Source: Microbacterium sp. XT11 (GTDB taxonomy: Bacteria > Actinomycetota > Actinomycetes > Actinomycetales > Microbacteriaceae). Taken from it: a DNA stretch of 64,000 nt. Location: contig NZ_CP013859.1 of the NCBI RefSeq assembly GCF_001513675.1, positions 2,481,081 through 2,545,080 of the forward strand, read 5' to 3'. Shown piece by piece: positions 16,576-25,086 of the stretch. The notes under the pieces were generated by a model, which ran no database searches, was not told where the DNA came from, and was given only the letters and a program-made list of their open reading frames with translations. How positions within the stretch are numbered: the stretch's first letter is position 1; every line of letters begins with the position of its first letter. Both the position numbers and the translations under genes were made by a program.

Positions 16576-17637
16576 TCACAGCTCGTTCATGCGTGGAATG
16601 AGCACCTGGCGATAGATGATCAGGATGCTCGCCGCGACGGGGATCGCGATGAGCGCCCCGAGAAGCCCGAGGAGGCTTCCGCCGGCAAGCGCCGCCACGA
16701 CCACGACCGCTCCGGGCACGGCGACGGCTCGGCTCATGATGCGCGGCGAGATCACGTAAGCCTCGATCTGCATGTAGATGAGGTAGTAGATCGCCGCCGC
16801 GATCGCGGTCGCCGGAGAGCCGAGCCCCGGGATGAGGCAGACGAGCACGATGATGGTCGACCCGGTGAGGGTCCCGACGAGCGGGATGAGGGAGAAGAAG
16901 AAGGCCACGACCGCGAGCACCGCGGGGAACGGCGCCCGGATGATCGACAGGAAGATCATGCTCAGAACGCCGTTGATGACCCCCTGCGACACCTGCCCCA
17001 TGACGTAGAAGCCGACGGAGTCGGTGATCTGCTCCGCCAGGTCGACGAAGCGCTCGCGCTTCGAGGCCGGGGCGAGCTGGTACACAGCCCGCTTCAGCGA
17101 TGGAGTCGACGCCGTGAGATAGATCGTGAGGATGAGCACGATGAACGCGCCGAAGAGGCCGCTCAGCACGGCGCCGCTCGCGACGAGCACGCCCTGTCCG
17201 ATCGAACCGCCGATCTCGGTGAGGTTCGTCGTGAGCCAGGACTCGACGTTGGTGAAGATGTCGTCGACGAGCAGGTTCGGGAACGTGTCCTTCATCCAGT
17301 CCTTGAGGTCGTCGATCGCGGTGCCCCGTTGCACGATCGCCGTGATCTGCGCGACGAGCTGGGAGATCTGATCGACGAGCACGGGCAGCACGATCAGAAC
17401 GATTCCCACGAACACCGCCAGAACGCCGAGGATCGTGACGAGCACTGCGAGCCATCGCGGGAGCCGCCGTCGTTCCAGGAAGGACACGAGCGGGTCGAGG
17501 CCGAGGCTCAAGAACAACGCCGTGCCCACGTAGAGGAGGATGGTCGACAGGCTCTGCAGGCTGCCGATGAGGACGATGCCCAGGCCCACTCCGAGCGTCG
17601 CGACCAGCGCGGTGCGGAACGGGTTGTGGATTTTCAT
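16576..17637 (-). CDS. AI-2E family transporter (PerM-like)
   Basis: 353 residues with about eight hydrophobic helices. Member of the PF01594 family named for E. coli TqsA; most members have no proven link to autoinducer-2 and some act in export or in ion balance. The conserved centre RAPFPAVLAVVAFFFSLIPLVGTL and the late SPRIMSRAVAVPG and SLLGLLGALIAIPVAASI motifs are clear. The ATG at 17637 is supported by GAGGAG six bases upstream on the minus strand; an upstream in-frame start at 17667 would add ten unrelated residues. Confidence 0.9.
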   Translation of the reverse strand: MKIHNPFRTALVATLGVGLGIVLIGSLQSLSTILLYVGTALFLSLGLDPLVSFLERRRLPRWLAVLVTILGVLAVFVGIVLIVLPVLVDQISQLVAQITAIVQRGTAIDDLKDWMKDTFPNLLVDDIFTNVESWLTTNLTEIGGSIGQGVLVASGAVLSGLFGAFIVLILTIYLTASTPSLKRAVYQLAPASKRERFVDLAEQITDSVGFYVMGQVSQGVINGVLSMIFLSIIRAPFPAVLAVVAFFFSLIPLVGTLTGSTIIVLVCLIPGLGSPATAIAAAIYYLIYMQIEAYVISPRIMSRAVAVPGAVVVVAALAGGSLLGLLGALIAIPVAASILIIYRQVLIPRMNEL

Positions 17638-17762
17638 CGGGTGCTCCTCGGAGTGGCGGACGTTCACAGGCTACCGACGTCGAGCACGCTCCGCTGTCAG
17701 ACCCTCCGGGCGCCGGCGACGGCACCTCGTGGGCAACACACAGGTGCTTTCGCTAGTCTGAA

Positions 17763-19790
17763 ATGTCGAGTGTTGCGACCGTGGACTCACCCGCTGGTCG
17801 CGTGAGGAGACTATTCGTGCGTTTCGTATGGGCCGTCGTGGCCTTCGTGGTGGCCCTCGGGCTGATCGGCGCCGGCATCGCTCAGCGGACGATCTTCCTT
17901 GGACCGTCCTCGCAGCAGGTGAGTGTGGAGGTCGGCGACCCGGCTCCGTTCATCATGATCGACGGCGCCGTGCTCCGCGAGCACCCCGGCACGCAGACGC
18001 TCCTCATCCGCGGTGAGGGGGACATCTTCGCCGCGTACGGCCGCACCGCCGACATGAAGGCGTGGCTCGCCGACACGGATTACAACCACGTGACCATGAA
18101 CAAGAAGGGCGCCATCGACGTCGAGCTGGTGCCCGCAGCATCGCAGGGCGACTCGTCGACGACGCCGTCGGAGACCCCAGCGCCCGACGAGGGCGCCGAG
18201 GGAGCGGATGCTCCTCCTGCGGACGCCGCGGCCGCGGGGCGCAATCCCTCCGGATCGGACCTGTGGCTCGACTCGTACACCGACAAGGACGCGCTGATCG
18301 CCGATGACCTGATGCTCCCCGAAGGTGTGAGCATGCTCGTCGCATACGACGGCTCGAAGGCGGCGCCGGACGACATCACCGTCTCGTGGCCGCTCGACAC
18401 CTCGACCCCCGCCGCGGGCCCCCTCGTCGCCTCCGGCGTCGTGGTGCTGCTGATCGGGCTGGTGCTGTACATCCTCGGCATCCGTCATCAGCGGCGCGGG
18501 CGTGGTCCGCGCCGCAAGGGGCCGGGCCCGCTGCCCGTGACCGAGCCGATCGACCTGGAGGCGATCCCGGCAGCCGATCGGGCAGCCATCTCGGGCCCGG
18601 GATCCCGTGACGACGCTGCTCCCGACGGCGCAACGAACCCGGAGACCCCGGGGGCGAAGAATGAGGATGGAGCGCCCTCTCGCGAGGGGACGTCCGAGAT
18701 GCGCTCTCGGCCCGCGCGTCGGTCTCGTCGGCGGATGCTGGCGGTGCCCGCTCTTGGTCTCACCGCCCTTCTCGCCGCCGGCTGTTCCGCCGACTCGTGG
18801 CCGCAGCTGGGGACGCCGAGTGCGGAACCCACGCCGACCCCGACGGTGATCGCGCCGGAGAACCAGAAGCCACCGGCGGTCACGGAAGCGCAGGCGACGC
18901 GGATCCTCGGAGAGATCTCGTCGACGCTCTCGCAAGCGGACGCCGCTCTGGACATCGAACTGGCCAAGACGCGCCTCGACGGCTCGGCGCTGGCGGCGAG
19001 GACCACCGAATACCGCCTTCGCGCGGCGATCCCCGAGACGCCGGCCCCGACGGCCATCCCGACCGACGACGTGCAGGTGATCCTCCCAGAGGCCACCGAC
19101 CGCTGGCCGCGAACCGTCCTCACGGTCTCGAAGAACAAGGGCTCCGACGACTCGCCGCAGGTGCTTCTCACGATGACCCAGGCCGACCCGTGGTCGAACT
19201 ACAAGGTCACCAACATCGCAGACGTGTCCTCCGACAAGCTCGAGCTCAACGTGGCGGCGGCCTGGCTGGGCACCGCACTCGTCCCGGCGGATTCCGCGTT
19301 CCTCAGCATCGCCCCCGGCAAGCTCGCCGCGGCGTTCTCGGACGTCGTCGATGAGGCCGACAAGAGCGCATCGGCGTCTTCGTTCGATGAGCAGACGCTG
19401 GCGCTCGCCCAGTCGATCCGGGACAGCAGACAGGGCATCGTGCAGAAGCTCGCCGACAGCGGAGCATCCGAGACGTCGCAGGCGACCTTCGACATGACGC
19501 CGTACGACGCGGCACCTCCGGTGGCGCTGACGACGCTCGACAGCGGCGCGATCGTCGGAGTCTCCGTCGTCGACACGCAGCGCGTGACGCCGACGAACCC
19601 CGACGCCGTCATCCGGTTCAACGACAACGCCCAAGCGAAGGCGCTCACCGGTGTGACGGAATCGAAGTCGGGCATCGAGTCGACGTACATCATCCAGCTC
19701 TTCTTCGCGGTCCCCGCACAGGGTTCCACGGAGCAGATCCGGCTTCTCGGCTATCACCAGGACGTTCTTGGAGAGCAGGTCATCAAGTGA
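17763..19790 (+). CDS. Membrane protein fused to a lipoprotein-like domain
   Basis: 675 residues of unknown function in two parts. The first (1-312) has membrane helices at about 19-41 and 222-245 flanking an extracytoplasmic acidic region, then a charged Pro-rich stretch. The second begins at an internal Met (base 18699) with a complete lipoprotein leader: basic MRSRPARRSRRR, a hydrophobic core and the lipobox LLAAGC, then about 330 residues with a PTPTP linker. GAGGGGA lies eight bases before that Met, so it could also be a start on its own. No frameshift is needed: the reading frame is continuous. TAGTCT lies only three bases before the first ATG. The stop overlaps the next GTG. Confidence 0.65.
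   Translation: MSSVATVDSPAGRVRRLFVRFVWAVVAFVVALGLIGAGIAQRTIFLGPSSQQVSVEVGDPAPFIMIDGAVLREHPGTQTLLIRGEGDIFAAYGRTADMKAWLADTDYNHVTMNKKGAIDVELVPAASQGDSSTTPSETPAPDEGAEGADAPPADAAAAGRNPSGSDLWLDSYTDKDALIADDLMLPEGVSMLVAYDGSKAAPDDITVSWPLDTSTPAAGPLVASGVVVLLIGLVLYILGIRHQRRGRGPRRKGPGPLPVTEPIDLEAIPAADRAAISGPGSRDDAAPDGATNPETPGAKNEDGAPSREGTSEMRSRPARRSRRRMLAVPALGLTALLAAGCSADSWPQLGTPSAEPTPTPTVIAPENQKPPAVTEAQATRILGEISSTLSQADAALDIELAKTRLDGSALAARTTEYRLRAAIPETPAPTAIPTDDVQVILPEATDRWPRTVLTVSKNKGSDDSPQVLLTMTQADPWSNYKVTNIADVSSDKLELNVAAAWLGTALVPADSAFLSIAPGKLAAAFSDVVDEADKSASASSFDEQTLALAQSIRDSRQGIVQKLADSGASETSQATFDMTPYDAAPPVALTTLDSGAIVGVSVVDTQRVTPTNPDAVIRFNDNAQAKALTGVTESKSGIESTYIIQLFFAVPAQGSTEQIRLLGYHQDVLGEQVIK
18699..18740 (+). 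other. Possible internal start and lipoprotein signal
   Basis: In-frame ATG inside the 675-residue gene, with GAGGGGA eight bases upstream; basic residues follow, and the hydrophobic core and lipobox lie just beyond (to about base 18786). Use as a real second start is an inference. Confidence 0.4.
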
Positions 19791-20713
19791 GCGACATCTC
19801 ACCCGCAGCCCTTCGCGGCGCCGTCGATCTCTCGTCCCTCAGGGGGCGCCCCATTGCACCGGCCGCGCAGGCGGCACCTTCGCCGGGCATCACCGACGTG
19901 GTCGTCGATGCGACCGATCAGACCTTCGGCGAGATCCTGGAGATCTCCCGATCGGTTCCGGTCGTGGTCGACCTCTGGGCCGAATGGTGCGGGCCCTGCA
20001 AGCAGCTCAGCCCGATCATCGAGAAGGTGACGAGGGAGCTGGCGGGCAGGGTGCTGCTCGCGAAGGTCGATGTCGACGCCAACCCGCAGCTGGCGCAGAG
20101 CTTCCGCGCGCAGTCGATCCCCATGGTGGTCGCGCTGATCGCAGGGCAGCCGGTGCCGATGTTCACCGGTGCCGTCCCCGAGCAGCAGGTGCGCGACGTC
20201 TTCGCCCAGCTGCTGCAGGTGGCGGCGCAGAACGGCGTCTCCGGCACCCTTCCGGTCGGCGACGGCGGGGGACAGAGTGGGACACCTGAAGAGCCGCCCC
20301 TTCCGCCTCTGCACGCTGAGGCGTTCGCCGCCATCGAGGCGGGTGACTATGCGGCGGCGATCACCGCATATGAGAAGGCGCTTGCTGAGAACCCGCGCGA
20401 CGAGGATGCGATCGCCGGACTCGGTCAGGTGAAGCTCCTCTCCCGGGTGCAGCGCCTCGACCTGCAGGAGGCACGTGCGGCGGCGGCTGCGGCCCCTCTC
20501 GACGTGCAGGCGCAGTTCGACGTCGCGGATCTCGACATCGCGGGCGGTCATGTCGACGATGCGTTCGCACGCCTGCTCGATCTGTTCGAGAAGCTTCCCG
20601 CCGCCGAGCGCACCCCGGTACGTGAGCGCCTCGTCGAGCTCTTCGGTCTGATCGGCGCCGCCGACCCTCGCGTCGCGGCCGCGCGCACTCGGCTCACGTC
20701 GCTCCTGTTCTGA
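19787..20713 (+). CDS. Thioredoxin-TPR protein (YbbN/CnoX-like)
   Basis: 308 residues. Thioredoxin domain at about 40-150 with the intact active site WAEWCGPCKQLSP, followed by a TPR-like helical region (EAIEAGDYAAAITAYEKALAENP and a second repeat). E. coli CnoX (YbbN) has this plan and acts as a holdase that hands clients to chaperones; there the CxxC is lost, here it is kept, so redox activity is possible. The first 35 residues are low-complexity. The GTG at 19787 overlaps the stop of the membrane/lipoprotein fusion, suggesting a shared operon. No signal peptide, so cytosolic. Confidence 0.88.
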   Translation: MSDISPAALRGAVDLSSLRGRPIAPAAQAAPSPGITDVVVDATDQTFGEILEISRSVPVVVDLWAEWCGPCKQLSPIIEKVTRELAGRVLLAKVDVDANPQLAQSFRAQSIPMVVALIAGQPVPMFTGAVPEQQVRDVFAQLLQVAAQNGVSGTLPVGDGGGQSGTPEEPPLPPLHAEAFAAIEAGDYAAAITAYEKALAENPRDEDAIAGLGQVKLLSRVQRLDLQEARAAAAAAPLDVQAQFDVADLDIAGGHVDDAFARLLDLFEKLPAAERTPVRERLVELFGLIGAADPRVAAARTRLTSLLF

Positions 20714-20717
20714 GCGG

Positions 20718-20747
20718 TCGATGCGCCCGGGTCTCCGGGCGCATCGA
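20718..20747. terminator. Bidirectional terminator between convergent genes
   Basis: Perfect 13-bp stem, loop GTCT (20731-20734), filling the gap between the thioredoxin-TPR gene and glgB. It can serve both strands. Confidence 0.8.
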
Positions 20748-20751
20748 TCAC

Positions 20752-22956
20752 TCACCCGTGGTTGACGGTGGGGACGTGCGGCTCTCCCTGGTACCGCAAC
20801 CAGATGGTCGAGAGAGCGGGAAGGGTGAGCGTCGCCGTCGGAGCGCCGCCGTCGGCGGCGACCGCGACCACCATCCCGAGGTTGCCCGATCCGCGACCGC
20901 CGAACTCTGCGGCATCCGAGTTGAGGATCTCGTTCCACACCCCTTCACGGGGGAGCTCGAGCCGGTATCCGCCGCGCTCCACCCCGGCGAAGTTGCTGAC
21001 GACCACGAGCCGCCCGCCGTGCGCGTCACGGCGTTCGAACGCGATCACGGTCGGGTCCCAGGAGGGCCCGCCGATCCGGCTGAAGGACGACCCGTCGTTG
21101 TCCCGCTCCCAGAGCGGCGCCTGCGCCCGGTACGTCCGGTTCAGCGCGCCGACGAAGCTCTGCAGCTGTGCGTGCGACGGCTGGTCGAGGAGCCACCAGT
21201 CCAGCTCCCGTGACTCCGACCATTCGGCGAGCTGACCGAACTCCTGCCCCATGAAGAGCAGCTTCTTGCCGGGGTGACCCCACATGTAGGCGAGGTATGC
21301 GCGCACGTTGGCCAGCTTGTGCCAGTGGTCACCCGGCATCTTCGACAGGAGGCTGCCTTTGCCGTGGACCACCTCGTCGTGGCTGATGGGGAGCAGATAG
21401 TTCTCGCCGAACGCATAGACGAACGAGAACGTCATCTCTCCTTCATGGTGCGCGCGATACATCGGATCGCGCTCGATGTACTGGAGCGAGTCGTTCATCC
21501 ACCCCATGTTCCACTTGAACCCGAACCCGAGTCCTGCATGGTCGGTCGGCGCGGTGACGCCGGGGAACGAGGTCGACTCCTCGGCGATCATGAGGATGCC
21601 CGGGTGCAAGCGGTACGCCGTGGCGTTCACCTCCTGCAGGAACCGGATCGCCTCCAGGTTCTCGCGCCCGCCGTGGATGTTGGGCTCCCATTCGCCCGGT
21701 TTGCGGGAGTAGTCGAGGTACAGCATCGAGGCCACGGCGTCGACGCGCAGCCCATCCACGTGGAACTCGCTCAGCCAGTAGAGAGCGTTCGCCACGAGGA
21801 AGCCCCTGACCTCGGGGCGTCCGTAGTCGAAGATGAGCGTCCCCCAGTCCTGGTGTTCGCCGCGCCGCGGGTCAGGATGCTCGTAGAGCGCCTGACCGTC
21901 GAATCGGGCGAGCGCGAATCCGTCCTTCGGGAAGTGACCGGGAACCCAGTCCATGATCACGCCGATGCCGGCCTGGTGCAGCCGGTCGATGAGGTAGCGC
22001 AGGTCGTCGGGGGAGCCGAAGCGGCTCGTGGGCGCGTAGTACCCCGACACCTGGTATCCCCATGACCCGCCGAACGGATGCTCCGCCAAGGGCATGAACT
22101 CGACGTGGGTGAACCCGGCTTCCTTTACGTGCGCGATCAGCGGATCCGCGATGTCGCGGTACCCGAGTCCTTGACGCCACGAGCCGAGGTGAACCTCGTA
22201 CACCGACAGCGGCTGCGCGACGGCGTGAGTCGCCGCCCTGCGCGTCATCCACGCGGCATCCGACCACGAGTACGACGAGTTCGTGACCACGGACGCGGTC
22301 TCGGGCGGAACCTGGGCGAGCTGCGCCATGGGGTCGGCTTTCAGGATCCACGCACCGGAGCGCGTGCGGATCTCGTATTTGTAGACGGCGCCAGGCCCCA
22401 GGTCGGGGATGAAGAGCTCCCAGATCCCGCTGACCCCCATGGAGCGCATCGCGTGCGTCTCGCCGTTCCACCCGTTGTGGTCGCCGACGACGCGTACCGC
22501 GGTGGCGTTCGGCGCCCACACGGCGAATGCCACACCGCTGTCGCCGTCGATGGTCCGCGGATGCGCGCCCAGCACCTCCCACAGGCGTTCGTGACGGCCC
22601 TCGGCGATGAGGTGGAGATCGAGCTCGCCGAGCGTCGGCAGGTGGCGATACGGATCGCCGGTGACGTGCTCTTCGCCGCCCTCGTAGGACGTGGCGATCC
22701 GATAGGCGACGGGGGGACCGTCGTGCTGAGCCTCCCAGATGCCGTGCGCCACGTGCTGCAGGTCGAGCCGAGTGCCGTCGCGGAACACGGCCGCCACCGA
22801 GGCGGCCAACGGTCGTCGCACTCGGATCAGCGTCATCGTGCGGTCGGCCGCGTCGACGAAGGGATGCGCCCCCAGCACCGAGTGCGGGTCGTGGTGGGAG
22901 GCCGCCGCGACGGCCGACCATTCGGAGGATGACGTGACGTCTTCCACGTAGCTCAT
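20752..22956 (-). CDS. glgB: 1,4-alpha-glucan branching enzyme
   Basis: 734 residues, full length. Introduces alpha-1,6 branches into alpha-glucan. Two N-terminal CBM48-like modules (HHDPHSVLGAHP; VAFAVWAPNATAVRVVGDHNGW) precede the GH13 barrel. Catalytic Asp406 is in DGLRVDAVASM and Glu459 in MIAEESTSFPG; LPISHDEVVHGKGSLLSKM supplies the third acidic residue. The start overlaps the glgE stop (ATGA), making it the last gene of glgX-glgE-glgB. In the GlgE pathway, GlgB branches the chain that GlgE extends. Confidence 0.95.
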   Translation of the reverse strand: MSYVEDVTSSSEWSAVAAASHHDPHSVLGAHPFVDAADRTMTLIRVRRPLAASVAAVFRDGTRLDLQHVAHGIWEAQHDGPPVAYRIATSYEGGEEHVTGDPYRHLPTLGELDLHLIAEGRHERLWEVLGAHPRTIDGDSGVAFAVWAPNATAVRVVGDHNGWNGETHAMRSMGVSGIWELFIPDLGPGAVYKYEIRTRSGAWILKADPMAQLAQVPPETASVVTNSSYSWSDAAWMTRRAATHAVAQPLSVYEVHLGSWRQGLGYRDIADPLIAHVKEAGFTHVEFMPLAEHPFGGSWGYQVSGYYAPTSRFGSPDDLRYLIDRLHQAGIGVIMDWVPGHFPKDGFALARFDGQALYEHPDPRRGEHQDWGTLIFDYGRPEVRGFLVANALYWLSEFHVDGLRVDAVASMLYLDYSRKPGEWEPNIHGGRENLEAIRFLQEVNATAYRLHPGILMIAEESTSFPGVTAPTDHAGLGFGFKWNMGWMNDSLQYIERDPMYRAHHEGEMTFSFVYAFGENYLLPISHDEVVHGKGSLLSKMPGDHWHKLANVRAYLAYMWGHPGKKLLFMGQEFGQLAEWSESRELDWWLLDQPSHAQLQSFVGALNRTYRAQAPLWERDNDGSSFSRIGGPSWDPTVIAFERRDAHGGRLVVVSNFAGVERGGYRLELPREGVWNEILNSDAAEFGGRGSGNLGMVVAVAADGGAPTATLTLPALSTIWLRYQGEPHVPTVNHG

Positions 22957-25025
22957 GATCGCTCCCTAACCTTGAGGATGTGCACCGGCTCGGCGAACGC
23001 GTCGAGGCGCACGTAGTTGTGATCGGTCCAGGTCCAGACCGATCCGGTGAGGAGGTCTTCGACCTCGAAGGGCTCACCGGGCGGCACACCCCACACCGAT
23101 GTGTCGAGATGCACCGTCGTCTCGCGCACGGAGTGCGGATCCACGTTCGCGACGACGATGATCGTGTCGTTCGATCCGGTTCCCGTGAAGGCCGCGTCGA
23201 GGTGCTTGCTGTACACCAGGATCGCGTCGTCATCACTCCAGTGCAGCGAGAGATTGCGCAGCTGCGACAGCGCGGGGTGCTCTCGGCGGATCTGGTTCAG
23301 GCGTCGCAGCAGCGGGGCCAGCGAGTCGCCCGCGTCCTCGGCTGCATCCCAGTCGCGGAACTTGTACTCGTACTTCTCGTTGTCGATGTTCTCCTCGGAA
23401 CCGGGCCGCGCGACGTTCTCGAACAGCTCGTACCCGGCGTAGACGCCGTACACCGGGGCTGCGGTGGCCGCGATGCAGGCGCGGATGCGGTACGCCGCCC
23501 TTCCTCCGAACTGCAGGTACTCGGTGAGGATGTCGTGCGTGTTCACGAAGAGGTTAGGTCGCATGTAGTCGCACGTCTCGTGCGAGATGGAGCCGAGGAA
23601 CTCCTCGAGTTCGGCTTTGGTGTTGCGCCACGTGAAGTAGCTGTAGCTCTGTTGGAATCCGACCGCCGCCAGCGCGCGCATCACGGCTGGTCGGGTGAAG
23701 GCCTCCGCGAGGAAGATCACGTCCGGATCCTCCGCGTTGACCTCCGCGATCAGCCACTCCCAGAACTGCAGCGGCTTCGTGTGCGGGTTGTCGACGCGGA
23801 AGATCTTCACGCCCTGGGAGACCCAGTACCGGACGATGCGGAGCATCTCGCGGTAGATGCCCTCCGGATCGTTGTCGAAATTCAGGGGGTAGATGTCCTG
23901 GTACTTCTTCGGGGGGTTCTCGGCGTACGCGATCGTCCCGTCGGGCAGCGTGGTGAACCATTCCGGATGCTCGGCCACCCAGGGATGATCGGGTGAGGCC
24001 TGCAGTGCGAGGTCGAGGGCGACCTCGAGTCCTTCCTTGCGCGCAGCGCGCACGAACGCACGGAAATCCGCCGCGGTGCCGAGGTCGGGGTGGACCGCGT
24101 CGTGACCGCCCTCGGGCGCGCCGATGGCGTACGGGGATCCGGGGTCGCCCGGCTCCGCGGTGAGTGTGTTGTTGCGTCCTTTGCGGTTGGTCGTGCCGAT
24201 CGGGTGGATGGGCACGAGGTACACGACGTCGAAGCCCATGGCGGCGACTCCGGGCAGGCGTTTGGCTGCGGTCCGGAACGTGCCGCTCTTGACCGAGCCG
24301 TCCTTCAGCCGCCTGGCCCCCTCTGACCGCGGGAAGAGTTCGTACCAGGCACCGACGCCGGCCGTGGTTCTTTCGACCAGTAGCGGGCGGGATGACGAGG
24401 ATGAGCGGAGCGTGGTGACGGGGCGCTCCCGGAAGACGGCCGCGAGCTCGGCATCCGTCGAAGCGGAGAGTGCCGCTGCGGCATCGCCGCTCCGCAGGGT
24501 TTCTGCGCGGCGCGACAGCATCTTGCGCTGTGCGGCGGGCCGGTCTCGCTCACCGGCAGCCCGAGCGAGGAGAGCCGCTCCGAGGGCTGCCATGACCTCC
24601 ACATCCACGCCCGCCGCGACCTTGAGCTCGGCGGCGTGCGCCCAGGTGGCGAAGTCATCGGAGAACGCCTCGAAGCGGAACGTCCAGGCGCCCTGCGCGT
24701 CGAGCGCGACCCGGGTGTGCCAGCGATCGGTGCCGTCGGCGCGTGCGTCCATCCGGTGGAGGCTCTCGCTGCCGTCAGGGGCGGTGAGCCGGAGCTGTAC
24801 GCCGATGAGGTCGTGGCCCTCGCGGAATGCGACGACGCTGAACGGCACGACTTCGCCGACGAACGCCTTCGGCGTATAGTCCCCAGGCACGCGCGGGGTC
24901 CCGTCGAGCAGGGGGATGCGGGTCGTACGCAGGCCCCTGTCGTCTGCGCCATCGCCGAGCGGACGCAGCGGGATCTCGGAAGGGCTCCGGAAAGCCGGGG
25001 GTCGGGTACTCGCACGTGCAGCCAC
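22953..25025 (-). CDS. glgE: Alpha-1,4-glucan:maltose-1-phosphate maltosyltransferase
   Basis: 690 residues. GH13_3 enzyme that adds maltosyl units from maltose-1-phosphate to alpha-glucan. The DUF3416-like N-terminal domain has DYTPKAFVGEVVPFSVVAFR; the barrel shows YLVPIHPIGTTNRKGRNNTL, the nucleophile Asp in IFRVDNPHTKP and the acid Glu in FLAEAFTRP. I chose GTG 25025 because the family sequence begins just after it (mature homologues are about 700 residues); earlier codons would run into glgX. It starts 61 bases after glgX and overlaps glgB. The maltose-1-phosphate maker (Pep2/Mak or GlgM) is not in the window. Confidence 0.93.
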   Translation of the reverse strand: MAARASTRPPAFRSPSEIPLRPLGDGADDRGLRTTRIPLLDGTPRVPGDYTPKAFVGEVVPFSVVAFREGHDLIGVQLRLTAPDGSESLHRMDARADGTDRWHTRVALDAQGAWTFRFEAFSDDFATWAHAAELKVAAGVDVEVMAALGAALLARAAGERDRPAAQRKMLSRRAETLRSGDAAAALSASTDAELAAVFRERPVTTLRSSSSSRPLLVERTTAGVGAWYELFPRSEGARRLKDGSVKSGTFRTAAKRLPGVAAMGFDVVYLVPIHPIGTTNRKGRNNTLTAEPGDPGSPYAIGAPEGGHDAVHPDLGTAADFRAFVRAARKEGLEVALDLALQASPDHPWVAEHPEWFTTLPDGTIAYAENPPKKYQDIYPLNFDNDPEGIYREMLRIVRYWVSQGVKIFRVDNPHTKPLQFWEWLIAEVNAEDPDVIFLAEAFTRPAVMRALAAVGFQQSYSYFTWRNTKAELEEFLGSISHETCDYMRPNLFVNTHDILTEYLQFGGRAAYRIRACIAATAAPVYGVYAGYELFENVARPGSEENIDNEKYEYKFRDWDAAEDAGDSLAPLLRRLNQIRREHPALSQLRNLSLHWSDDDAILVYSKHLDAAFTGTGSNDTIIVVANVDPHSVRETTVHLDTSVWGVPPGEPFEVEDLLTGSVWTWTDHNYVRLDAFAEPVHILKVRERS

Positions 25026-25086
25026 ATCCCGAATGTACCGCTCCCCGGTCGGCGCGGGTAGCGGCGTGGCGGGGCGTCGGCGCGTG

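Noticed and set aside
17811-19802. 663-codon open frame on the minus strand
   Set aside because: Antisense to the membrane/lipoprotein fusion gene; Arg-rich and without any domain, while the plus-strand product has a lipobox and membrane helices.
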